From the NCBI GenBank assembly GCA_032622095.1, contig CP136066.1, forward strand, positions 109,513,319 through 109,577,318: DNA of 64,000 nt, written 5' to 3'. Every line of letters begins with the position of its first letter. Positions within the stretch are counted from its first letter, which is position 1. Origin of the DNA: Siphonodentalium dalli. Taxonomy: Eukaryota > Mollusca > Scaphopoda > Gadilida > Siphonodentaliidae. Both the position numbers and the translations under genes were made by a program. Positions 1 to 10,218 of the stretch are shown here, in pieces. The notes beneath the pieces are model-generated. The model was not told where the DNA came from and searched no databases. It was given only the letters and a program-made list of their open reading frames with translations.

Positions 1-60
1 AAATGGATAATAAAACACTGATTAAACTCATCAACAACTCCACTAATCCACCCTAAATTA

Positions 61-187
61 GAGGGACTTGCTGCATTTACCAGGGACTTGCTGCGTTTAC
101 CGGGGACTTGCTGCATATCCAGGGACTTGCTGCGTATAGTATGACCCCTATGCGAAGTCTGCCCTGCCCCTATGCGAAGTCTGCCTC
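61..187. repeat. Short tandem repeats (19-20 bp and 19 bp units)
   Basis: Four copies of a unit like AGGGACTTGCTGCRTWTACC lie in tandem at about 61-138. Two copies of CCCCTATGCGAAGTCTGCC follow at about 147-186. The remaining bases 1-60 and 188-860 show no gene. A reverse-strand copy of a dispersed repeat (see 26143-26530) lies at about 335-470. Confidence 0.75.
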
Positions 188-334
188 AGAATCGGAGAAG
201 TTGACTCCATAATGATATATAAGTTTAAAATTAACATTGTTTAAAATCATTCTTTATTTATTTTATGACATGAAATATGAAACTATATAATAATAATAGT
301 AATGACAAAATAACATAACAGATTATTTTAAAGT

Positions 335-470
335 GATGTGAAACACTCCGGTAGGGTGATCAAATAGAAATGGAGAATAATCTTCTTCAATTTCAAAGTA
401 GTTATTTTTACAAATATTCGTTACGTTATTGCCGAGAGATGCGTCCCGAATCGAGTAGTAAATATTTACA
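335..470 (-). repeat. Dispersed repeat R26, partial reverse copy
   Basis: On the minus strand the sequence aataactactttga...gattattctccatt...gagtgtttcacatcac matches copies at about 26440-26530 and 54515-54605. Family unknown. Confidence 0.65.
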
Positions 471-863
471 ATTGAGCATAGTTCTGACGATGTTTTCTAT
501 GCAGTGGTATGGTCAATTTGCTTAAGATTTTCAAAGTTGTTAGTAGAATGTTGCACTCCTCCAATTAGCATAGTGCCTGAATACTAACTTATCAGTTCGC
601 GCACCCGAACAAGTACATAATATGTCTTTAATACAATTAACAATAAATTCAAATGGTGTCGTCGTCAATGTATACCATACCCAGCTTTCTGCAATCTCAC
701 ACAGAACCTGTTAAATTTGTGAATACTTTTATTTATATATATTTGTCACAATGCATGACAATACTAGCGGAGAAGAATAATAGGCATCGGACATAATTAT
801 GTCCTGCAGAATGCTTTCGTAAAGCTGGGTAACCAAACTAATTTTTTTTATAAAAGCAGGGTA

Positions 864-1040
864 CTCTCAGGTGCCTAATAATCGTGATGGCCTAATAATA
901 GTGATGTGTGGGGATTTAGGCTGAAATTAATAATAGTGATGGCAATTTCACTCTATGTCTCAATTCCAATTAATAGTGATCGTTGGGAATTTTCTCCAAA
1001 ATTAATAGTCGTGCTGACACTATTATTTGGCACCTGAGAG
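864..1040. mobile_element. MITE of the CTCTCAGGTGCC family (TA target)
   Basis: 177 bp with inverted ends CTCTCAGGTGCCTAATAAT and ATTATTTGGCACCTGAGAG, flanked by TA (862-863, 1041-1042). No coding capacity. Tc1/mariner-type mobilisation is inferred from the TA target. Other copies lie at 10452-10611 and 61458-62599. Confidence 0.85.
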
Positions 1041-1181
1041 TAACCAACTGAAAATTAAAAAAAGCTGGATACCCAACTGAATGAAAGAGGGAGAAGGGGT
1101 GACAGTGACTATTTCAGCATCACTGACTGCCCACAACTTGGGACAAGTGAAGTTTATTGTGTTGTTATAATTAATATAACA

Positions 1182-1255
1182 TTGCAGACTTCACAATTAG
1201 CCTACATAAACATTCTCATATTAAGTTGCAGACTTCACAACTAGCCTACATCAAC
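1182..1255. repeat. Two-copy tandem repeat (about 43 bp period)
   Basis: TTGCAGACTTCACAA followed by TAGCCTACATMAACA occurs twice. The surrounding stretch 1041-2330 shows no convincing gene; the open frames at 1552-1986 have no recognisable protein features. Confidence 0.6.
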
Positions 1256-2337
1256 ACTATATCTCAATCAAATTGAGCCGATTTAAGGCTTCATTCAACT
1301 CCCATTCAACGGGGCTGACTTCTCTGGGGCCATCTTCATATGGGGCCGTCTTTGTATGGGGCCGACTTCTCCAGATACCGAGAGATAACCCAATCCAACA
1401 AACAATCATTTAAATATACAAGAACTTGATTTGGTTATACTCTGAGTAAATTAATATTGTTTGCTATTTTCATGTATAATTAACAAAATATTCCAACATT
1501 GTTACCTTTTCCTGACAACTGTACCTAAATCGAAGAAGAATAGATCATATATCAATGTATCTGAGAATTTTCTAAATAGATGCATGATTTAGCTATGCTT
1601 CTCGGAAATTCCGCAAGCTGGTTCAACTGAAATGTCATCGGCAGTGGTTTCATAAGTTGTAACAACATAATACCCCTCACCCTTAGTTGCGGTAATGCTT
1701 GCATGCAATCCAAATTGGTAAAATATTGTTTTACGATAGTCAAATGTAGCTACGATAGCTATTGTAGCTATAATTGGGAATTGCCAGACCTGATAGGGGA
1801 ACAATCCGACGTTTGTACTCAGATATCACCAATTTTTGTACCCAGCTTGCCTGTCCTAAGTTTCACAAGAAAATGGCTTATTTGATTCTATTTGTCATTA
1901 TATATATATTTATCACATCATTTATTATTTCTTTTCATAAAAATAAAATAAAACGAGCCGAAGATGATATGTTTAAAATTTCTTAAGCATGAAATTGGTG
2001 ATAAGTTGTTATATAGTGTCGATAGCTACGTTATGGACACAGTGCTCCCCTATTGTATTGCAATAATCGGCAACCTAAAAGTTTACGACAATGACCCCAT
2101 CGCAGCATCAGCGTCATCTATATTATATTTATAATTGGTTATCAGAAATTGGAAATTGCATCGCGATTTGCAATGCGAATCCAGTTAAATTGAGCCCTGG
2201 TTGGGAGGGTACCTCGAATCTGTTGTTTCCAAACTTTTTCTACTGTGTATATGTATAAACTAGGGTAGTCGAAAATCTATGTGATAAAGATAACCCTTCA
2301 AAATTTCTGTGATGCCTGTAATGGGAAAGGTTGCTTC

Positions 2338-2594
2338 AAGTCCGGAAAGAAAGAATATGACACAAGACATGACCAAACCACAATGTTCCCCCGATTACAT
2401 ATACTAATGTGTCACCTTGACCGCAATACTTCGTGGATCGTTTGCCTGATCACGAAAAAGGATTGCTAAATGTCTCTTTTTGTTTAAAAGGAAGGTAAAT
2501 GGTATGTCAAGGTGACACATTAGTATATGTGTTGTCCGGGGAAAATCGTGGTTTGGTCATGTCTTGTGTCATATTCTTCCTTTCCGGATTTGAA
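2338..2594. repeat. Fold-back inverted repeat
   Basis: Arms of about 90 bp (2338-2427 and 2500-2594) are inverted copies: TCCGGAAAGAAAGAATATG against CATATTCTTCCTTTCCGGA, and catatactaatgtgtcacct against its complement. The loop is about 70 bp. The open frame 2281-2469 is a product of this hairpin. Confidence 0.8.
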
Positions 2595-3940
2595 CAAAAA
2601 TTCAATGTATAGTAAATTTTGGATTAATACTGGTCTAGGGCTAATATTTATTTATAATGGCCAACAACTGTGATCTAAATCGAGCTAAAATAATTTTTAA
2701 TGTGATTTAAGTCTTAGGCATATTAATTAACCTGGAATGTATTTCTGAAGGTTAAAGGACACATGGTTATAACGTCTTGTCTGATTGGATAAACCTCTGG
2801 CATCCATTTACTTGAAAAATCTGAAATAGTTTGTTGAAAGTGACTGCATGATCTGCTATTAAGAGATGAAAAAATACAGAAGTGCGAGTGATCAATATAT
2901 TTGTATTCTACTGTATTATTTTACGCACCACTTACTGTATCTTCTATTGTGTCCATATGGTTAACCACATGGCTTTACAACTGTTCCCAGCCCCTTTTGT
3001 ATGTATGTTGGGGAGGGGGCAGTAGGCCTACTATTTGAGAACAATAAACAAGATCTAATTTATAGTGAAGTAACAGCTGTCTCAAGAGTTAAAATCCCAG
3101 GTGTGTTGTAGATTGGTGGGCATGATTTTTCAATATTTTTAATTTCCCAAGAGTGGATCTCAGGCCTGCTTTATGCCTTGTTTGGGACTGTGGAATGTAC
3201 CGCAGGAACACTGTCAACATATATGGTGGGTGTGTATCTATATATATATATATAGAGAGAGAACGCGAGAGTGGTTATCACGACACATGGTAGGGGTGTG
3301 GCTACTAGCTGTCTCCAAAAACCAGACATGCTTCATGTAGGTTGGGTCAACTGGCTAGTGGCTACCTCCAGACATTGGGATGTACATTGTAGTCATCACA
3401 AGACAAGTACCAGTATTATGGGGAAAATTCTTATACAACGTTATTGACAATGTTTATAGCCAAAATGCAGTATGTGAATAAGGAAACACACAAACTTAAA
3501 GCAAGTTTGATTCTTTAAATCAATCTTAAATTCTTAATGTGTATTTCCACTGTGCTGTTCAAGTAATACTCTCCCCGCAACATGAGTAGGCATTTTATGT
3601 CACTTCGGTCAAGATAGTTCAATCAGGCCTTAAAATCCGTCAAAATTTTAGATAAATCAAAACATGGTGTTTCTACAGGGAATCAAGACTTTTTAAGAGA
3701 ATCATGATTCTGATTCTCATTCAATTTTAAGGCCTGTCAATATTTCTGCAGCTGGAAAAAATCCAAAAACAAAATCATATCAAACTTTCCCAACCTACCA
3801 ACTCTATTTTTTTCACTCCATTAGATGAAACAGACAATCTTTTTTGTTGGCCTTGGTGAGCGACGTTTATTGTGTTTCAAAAGGCCATGAATTTGGATTA
3901 TCGATATATACATATTATCACTATGTACAGTGAAGTGATT
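2595..3940. other. Non-coding stretch with one short palindromic element
   Basis: I see no gene. At 3624-3736 lies a 113-bp segment with inverted ends CAGGCCTTAAAAT / ATTTTAAGGCCTG, flanked on both sides by TCAAT. A related fragment ends near 37515. A short TA/GA microsatellite is at about 3238-3262. Confidence 0.55.
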
Positions 3941-3944
3941 TGGT

Positions 3945-5430
3945 CTTTAGCTCACATGAGACGAAGTCTCCGGTGGAGCTATAGTCATCACTCCTCGTCC
4001 GTCGTCCATCCATCTGTCCGTCCATCTGTCCGTCCGTCAACAATTCTTTGAACATCTTCTCCTCTGGAACCGTAAGACCAAATGGGTTCATATTTGGTGT
4101 GGATGTTCCCTAGGTGACTCTCATTCAGATTTGTTCAAATTATGAGGTCACTGGGTGAAATATTTGCGAAACCAGGGCCATAATAGTGTTGAAACGATTA
4201 GTGAATTTCAGAGTCGACTAGTCGAGGCCCAAAAGTCGCGTTGCGTCGACTAGTCGGTACCCGATATCAAAACTTTCAAACATAACATTGTACAGAAAAT
4301 TCATCGTACATGGCGTACACTGATGACTGATGCAATAGCGTTCTATTGCGTTGCGCATTTCCCTGCATACACACCAATTTATTTGGGAAATAATACTGGA
4401 AACATCTTGATATTTATCCAACACACTGAATGTAATTATATAATTAGACATGTGGTGGATAATGATTAGATACACGATCATTTATATAGGTTTTAAATTT
4501 AATATCAGCGTTCGAGATTATTTCGTTTAGTCACGTGATCACCAATAAACCGGTGCCGAGCGGTGTCACTATAAAATGTTAATGTTCCGACTAAATACGC
4601 CCTATAGTATAGGCTACGTTGTAGAATACGATAGCCAGTTCTTAATGTCAGTATCATTTATATACGGTAGCACCAATGATGTCACCTTAAGCGACCTTCA
4701 CCCAGCGTCGCATCATAATCCGACGGTGCGAGTTCAATGGAAATATACACAGTGTCTGTATCAAAGCGGTCTCGAACAAACTACAAAGCCGCGTCAATCA
4801 TTCCCATCATGTCTTTTGACCTCAAACGACAAGTGAGACATTGTGTTGTCAATTTCATTCGTCCAATTAATAATCGGGTCACCGGTCCTTGTGTGTCTAT
4901 ACTAGTAACACTGTCATTTCCGGGTGCCACCAAACGTTATACTTACCATAACTTACGCGCAGTTAACACTGTTTATGCCGGAATCGATCTTGAAAACGTT
5001 ATACATGAAACTAATACACTATATTCCGACTAGTCGACGGCAAAATTCAGAGTCGACGTTATGACATTTCAGCGTCGTCTACGACTAGTCGATTAATCGT
5101 TTCAACCCTAGGCCATAACTCTATTCCTCCATAGTAATTCTTAGAACGACTTCTTTTCCAGAACTATAAGGCCGAATGGGTTCATATTTGGTGTGGATGT
5201 TCTCTAAGGGACTCACATTCAGATTTGTTCAAATTAGGTCACTGGGTCAAACAGTTGCGAAGCCAGGGCCATAACTCTTTCCCTCCATAGTGATTCTTTT
5301 AAGCATCTTCTCAAATACCATCAGGCCAAATGGGTTCATATTTGGTATGAAGGATCCTAGGTTGACTGGGGTTCAGATTTGTTCAAATGAGGTCACTGGG
5401 TAAAATGTGGGCAGGGCCAGGGACATAACT
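3945..5430. repeat. Dispersed repeat GTCTCCGG/GTCCGTCC, interrupted
   Basis: The repeat opens with GACGAAGTCTCCGGTGGAGC and a GTCC-GTCC microsatellite, then shows degenerate internal units containing ATGGGTTCATATTTGGTGTG and AGATTTGTTCAAAT. Related copies are at 29524-29620 and 33680-33985. It is split here by the hAT-like element at 4184-5110. Confidence 0.8.
4184..5110. mobile_element. Non-autonomous hAT-like element with perfect 8-bp TSD
   Basis: 927 bp with inverted ends TAGTGTTGAAACGATTA and TAATCGTTTCAACCCTA, flanked on both sides by GGCCATAA (4176-4183 and 5111-5118), the 8-bp duplication typical of hAT elements. Subterminal GACTAGTCGAC motifs are repeated in both arms. The open frames inside (4218-5033) have no transposase features, so it needs a transposase in trans. 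Confidence 0.9.
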
Positions 5431-5475
5431 CCAAAAAATATTTAAAAAAAAATTTTTTTATTAAACTTCATGGTC

Positions 5476-5478
<3 letters not shown>

Positions 5479-5522
<44 letters not shown>
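5479..5522. repeat. (TA)n microsatellite
   Basis: A perfect TA run of about 44 bp. The open frame across it, a string of Tyr/Ile codons, is an artefact. Confidence 0.9.
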
Positions 5523-5526
<4 letters not shown>

Positions 5527-5839
5527 GCCCCTGGCCCTTTATTCAAGTTCACTGCTTCTGCCACCCTGGTCCCAAAAATAATATTTACTCAAATTCTGAA
5601 CAAAGAATCATTAGTAAGAACCATTTACTTTGGCGCTAACTGTATGCAGGGTATGCCTACACATGTCAAGTGAAATCTGACATTTGTATAAACATTCCCT
5701 GGAGATCTGCTAGAGGTCATTAATTCCCTGTTACAACAACAATCTATCTCATGTATTGTTCACATCTTTCTCCATACTAATTCATTATATGTCTTCTACG
5801 CAATAATTAAATGGCCTATTTGCTTATATTTTGTATGAA

Positions 5840-6920
5840 ATTACCTTGGGTGACAGATTTGTGAAAATGTGATCACAAAGTTGAATAAGGGCAGAGCCAC
5901 AGACATAACTATTTCACCATATAGTAATTCTTAAAAAATAAGATTTTTTTTAATGGGGTCACCTGGTCAAATAGGGGCCAAGCGAAGGACAGTTTCACTC
6001 TTAATATGCTTCCTTCACAAGGACCATCAGGTCTATTTTACTGATATTTAGTATGAAGGGTTCTTTGGTGTCTGGGATTCAAATATATTCAGATGGGGTC
6101 ACCACTGACCAGGTTAAATAGGGTGGGACCAGGGACATAACTGTATGTCAAATTTATTCAGATGGGGTCACCAGGTTAAATAGGGTGGGACCAGGGACAT
6201 AACTGTATGTCTCTATATAGTAATTCTTAAAATGAATTCTCAAGAGAGGTTGGATTATTTAGCTTACATATAGGGGCCAAGCGAAGGACAGTTTCCCTCT
6301 TAACTGCTATGACGTCCGTAACTATTACGGACGTAAAAGTGCATGCCATGTGCTATATGGTCCGTAGGTACTACGGACCTACTTCAGCACACTAGCAGTA
6401 GGCCATTATACATAACTGGAACTCAAGAGATTGGTGCATCTGAATAACTGTATCTCCAAGTTTCTAACAGTGTATGATGTTCCACGAGTCAGTTTTATGG
6501 TTCTTGTGCTATTCCCTTTATAGATTCCCATTGGAAAATGGCAATAACGTCAGCAGCCCAGCACACGACGTCATATCGCAGCGAAGAGGTTAATATGCTT
6601 CCTTCAAAAGGACCCATCAGGTCTATTGTACTGATATTTAGTATGAAGGGTTTTTTGTTGTCTGGGATTCAAATTTATTCAGATGGGGTCACCAGGTTAA
6701 ATAGGGTGGGACCAGGGACATAACTATATGTCTCTATTGTAATTCTTAAAATGTCTTCTCAAGAGAGGTTGGGCTATTTAGCTTTCATATACTTGGAGGT
6801 TCTTTTAGTGACTGAGATTCAGATTTGTTAACATGAGGTCAACATGTTAAGAAATGACGGGGCTATGGGGAGTTAACACTTTTGTGTCTAATAAAATCAT
6901 TGAAATACCAAATTCATTAA
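5840..6920. repeat. Dispersed repeat, copy 1 left part (paralogous to about 35740-36290)
   Basis: Sequence such as GGGGTCACCAGGTTAAATAG and CAAGCGAAGGACAGTTTC recurs near 35.9-36.1 kb in the same order. Copy 1 carries an internal duplication of the GTTAAATAGGGTGGGACC unit (about 6115-6205) and two later insertions (6305-6588 and 6930-8253). Confidence 0.8.
6305..6588. mobile_element. TTAA-flanked insertion, possible piggyBac-like element
   Basis: Compared with the paralogue near 35930 (ccctcttaatatgcttcc), about 284 bp are inserted, with TTAA on both sides. The right end GACGTCATATCGCAGCGAAG resembles the inverted left side CTGCTATGACGTC. A diverged relative lies at about 58990-59280. The ends are not fully symmetrical, so the class is uncertain. 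Confidence 0.55.
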
Positions 6921-6929
6921 ATCATCTAC

Positions 6930-8253
6930 CAGGGTTTCCGTTAGTACGGCTCAGCGTCCGTAGGACGGCCTCATTCCCCTCGCAGATTATCTGTTTGATT
7001 CATACATATACCAAATGTCAGTCGCAATATGTCGTAAAAAAAATTCGGTTGCAACGGGAGTTAAACAGAATACTGGTGAAATGCGGGTCAAATAGCGACT
7101 TTAGATACAGCGTAATACATGTCGCGGTAACATCAACGAATGCCGGACTGCTGAGTACGCATATTTTTGTGCACGGGATGAAACTACTCATGCTCGAAAA
7201 TCCCGTAATATCCTACGATTACATAATTTGATCAAAGAATGCCGAATTTCTTAGTCGGGACATTTTTATGCACGGGATTTTCATGGATGAAACTACTCCT
7301 TCTCCGAGATCCCGTGCTATCGTACGGTACATAATTAATGGGTCCCTCTGCAGAGTCCATGAGGTACATAACAGAGTTTTAGCCAGCGTGTTATAAAATA
7401 TAATTTTGGCGGGAAATGTGAACATGTGCATCGTTGATTGTGCTTGGGGACCCAGGCGGGACAACGCAACTATTATTTACCATACTTTATCTCCATATTG
7501 GGGAGGGGGTATGAGTTTGTCTTTATCCTCCATGTATGCAATATGGATCAAATGAATGGTGTTGTTAACTTGTCACTATGAATTCCCACTATAAAGACTG
7601 ATTTCGGGACAGGTTCCGTATTATTGTGAAATAAATCACTTTGGGATATTGTTGACTATGCATGGCAATATACGCATAATAAGCAATTGCAGTCGTCAGT
7701 TTATGGACTAATAGAGACTATTGAATAAGCTACGCATTCCCAGTGAAAGATGTCGCTACCATTCGTATTCCGCAGTATGACGTCACAGCGCACAAATAGT
7801 TTTACGATTGACAGCGTATATCCTAGCTGTCGGTTTCATTTTCACAGAAGCTGCTTGAAATTCTAGGACATACTTTATTCATTTCTCCTTGCTTATCTAT
7901 TATTGGTCAATGCATAGATGCTTTGTAGTGTTTAGATTCATTATACCTGTCGGAATCTTATTGTATAAATTTGTATACACTAACTCGTAGCTTGTTCATT
8001 AATATATAGTCTTCAATCAGACGGCAGTCTTACGTTCGTAACTAATTGATTGATTATCCCATGGAAATGATTGCCTTGCGTAATATATACGTAGCTTTGG
8101 GTTGCTTTGTGGGATGCTTAGTTGCAAGGAAATTGCTACTTTTCAGTGTCAAATAACAAATTTTTTGGCCGATGGGACGAACCATGGTCGTCCCGTCGCG
8201 TTATGTGTTTCCCCAATACGGACTCATTAATTCCCCCCCTGGCGGAAACCCTG
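6930..8253. mobile_element. CAGGGTTTCC element, copy A (1324 bp)
   Basis: Inverted ends CAGGGTTTCCG and CGGAAACCCTG. Direct repeat CATCTAC on both sides (6923-6929 and 8254-8260). The paralogous repeat near 36270-36290 has the uninterrupted site (aaaacatctaccttgg), so the insertion is directly visible. Copies B (20372-24820) and C (27590-28625) share the interior. hAT superfamily is likely from the end motif and the 7-8 bp duplications. No transposase is seen. Confidence 0.88.
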
Positions 8254-8690
8254 CATCTACCTTGGACCTACCTGACTGATTAATTTGACATACATGTATG
8301 GTGTTTTGGGTCCATGGATAATTGGGCTTCAAACATGTCTAAATGGTTTAATAAAAAGGTGCTTGTGAGATTGGAAATTTCAAACAATTGAGAAAATTTT
8401 AGATGTCGGTTGTGAAATTCGAACCTAAGACTTGGGAGTCTGGAGGGACTTGTTGAGCTGGAGGAGGGGGTGATCAGTAGTGTATAGTTGGTAATTTCAA
8501 GGTGGATATACATTCATGAAGCCTCTCTAGCCACATATCCTGTTTAAATCTACTTCTTTTAAAGTTATTATGAAATGTTCTGACTGTTGTGGTCTCCAGA
8601 GTCCCAGTCTTATCAGTCTTTGCAGTCTGGTGAGCGACCCCACAGTCATTGACTGTCTTGTTATTATATGACTATGACTATTCTTCCCTA
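8254..8690. repeat. Dispersed repeat, copy 1 right part (paralogous to 36283-36740)
   Basis: CTTGGACC...CATACATGTATGGTG continues the repeat broken by copy A and matches 36283 onward through TTATCAGTCTTTGCAGTCTG. On the minus strand the part near 8415 holds a B-box-like GGTTCGAATTTC, but no tRNA fold. Confidence 0.75.
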
Positions 8691-9259
8691 AATAACACTA
8701 TTGTTTGATGATCTAATCCAAATATTCAGATCACACCAGGTTAGTTTTTTCCGGATCAAATCAGAGCACACTCATATGGAAATTGCCGAGATGTGCCGAA
8801 TTAACGACGACGGACAATTTATCCATTAAAAATAGACTACGTAACTAGGTACTAGTATGCTGTGGCTGTGTTATGTTTTTGCCCCCGTTATATCCGGTAA
8901 TAGAAATAAACTGCCGAAGTGAAGCAAATCTGTAATTAAATGGTTATTATTGTAAATTGGGCATCATATAATAAACCTTTTTTTTTAGTTGAACCTTGTC
9001 ATAGTATCACGTCGAGTTGAGGTGGGCAGTTTGCTGGATCAAACGAGCAGCCATATCTTATCTAATATATATACTACTAACTATTCAAATCATATTTGAT
9101 GATATTTCAGTGGTAAAACATATTTGATATGAGTCGAGGAACCCACCCATCAAAGCTCAGATTTATTAGATATCAATTTTTTAAATCTGTTATTTTTCAC
9201 CACCCGTTTGTGTATCTTTAATAAAGGCCAATGGAATGGTTGAAAGCTTGTGTCATTAA
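8691..9259. other. Upstream flank of the CARD/TRADD-N gene, no gene seen
   Basis: AT-rich non-coding DNA. A fragment at about 9110-9190 (GAGTCGAGGAACCCA...CAAAGCTCAGA) is related to the TTAA element at 48067-48540. No promoter motif could be assigned. Confidence 0.5.
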
Positions 9260-9508
9260 CCATTTCATGACTGGAGCTTTCTGAAATTTTGTGAAAACCC
9301 TTGGCCAATGCGTTCTCTTATTTATGTGAGTCTCCCATAGGGAGCCTCGTATATACATATAAGCGAATGCATTGGTCTAACAATATTTATCTTCACCTTG
9401 TAAGCCAGTGCATTCTCTTATATGTGCAGGGCTCCCTATTAGAGAATGCTATTGCACATGATCTTTATTCTTTAATGCTGCACCAGCGCAGCTCCTGTCA
9501 TGAAAATG
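9260..9508. mobile_element. TTAA hairpin MITE (CCCTTT family), 5' of the CARD gene
   Basis: Flanked by TTAA (9256-9259, 9509-9512). Outer ends CCATTTCATGACTGGAGC and GCTCCTGTCATGAAAATG. Inside are two copies of the core hairpin ATTCTCTTAT...GAGTCTCCC/GGGAGCC...ATAAG. It ends about 300 bp before the start codon. The open frame at 9301-9696 comes from this repeat. Confidence 0.8.
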
Positions 9509-9635
9509 TTAATAAACAAGTCTCAAGGTGTATCTCTCATATTTTTCAGGCTTGTATGGCATTACACATAATTACTCATCATTACTTTACCTGTACACAC
9601 TGCAATATTTCATCAATTTGCTTTTCTCTCTTCAG

Positions 9636-9803
9636 ATGGATTGTTCCACATAGACCTCAGAATTTTGGTCAATCATCTTGTCTTAAGACCTCCTGAGATA
9701 TCTCTTATTAAGTTTGATGCCGATTGATGGACATCAAACCGATGGAAAACTTTTAAACGCATTACCTACTTACATGTTTATGTGGTATTAGACCAACGTC
9801 ACA
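9636..9803 (+). other. Possible 5' UTR exon of the CARD/TRADD-N gene
   Basis: A strong pyrimidine-rich acceptor (cttttctctcttcag, ending at 9635) lies 168 bp before the start codon, so this may be the 3' part of a spliced leader exon. It contains a five-codon upstream reading frame (ATG 9636 to TAG). No promoter element was identified. Confidence 0.3.
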
Positions 9804-10218
9804 ATGTCTGATCACTCAGATGAAGATACAGACAACACTAGGTCATCCAGGCTTCTTCTAGAAAGAATAAAAAATCTGGAACGGGAAAAGGCAGAACTCG
9901 AAACCAAAGAAAATGAGAAACAACTTCTGAAAAAGTTGAAAGAGTTAGAGGGAGATGTAAAAACAATGAAGCAGAAAAAGACGAGTACTCCTATTCGGTC
10001 ACCAGATGAGTCTCATAGCAAGTCTAAGTTCAAAAGTCCCAGTGGCAGACGGTCACAAGAGTTCAGGAATGTCTCATTTGATGACAATGATTCTGTGCTA
10101 TCGGAAATCCAGTCTCGGTTTCGATCCATACCTCATACATCAAGACAAGATGTGGATCAAGCTGAGGAGCCCGATGATTGTGACGAGACATCAGAGGAAG
10201 ATGATGGATATATTAAAA
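9804..10218 (+). CDS. CARD/TRADD-N gene, exon 1 (coiled coil)
   Basis: The exon encodes residues 1-138 plus one base and ends at AAAA|gtatgt. Heptad-like leucines with Glu/Lys (SRLLLERIKNLEREKAELE) predict a coiled coil, so the protein probably oligomerises. A Ser/Lys segment and a DE-rich segment follow. Reading on into the intron would add only 14 residues before a TAA. Confidence 0.85.

Noticed and set aside
2281-2469. Cys-containing 62-codon frame
   Set aside because: It coincides with one arm of a fold-back inverted repeat and has no counterpart elsewhere.
4576-5033. Two open frames inside the hAT-like element
   Set aside because: No hAT dimerisation or zinc-finger BED motif seen; the element is non-autonomous.
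5470-5673. Open frame beginning with repeated Tyr-Ile
   Set aside because: Translation of a TA microsatellite.
6854-7231. Open frame of 125 codons
   Set aside because: It crosses the left end of CAGGGTTTCC copy A, is not conserved in copies B and C, and shows no domain.
8410-8520. tRNA-like B box (GGTTCGAATTTC on the minus strand), also near 36440
   Set aside because: No acceptor stem, anticodon arm or clear A box could be folded. A tRNA-derived SINE is possible but not supported enough to list.
9301-9696. Open frame of 131 codons upstream of the CARD gene
   Set aside because: Its first half is a TTAA hairpin MITE, and the composition is not protein-like.
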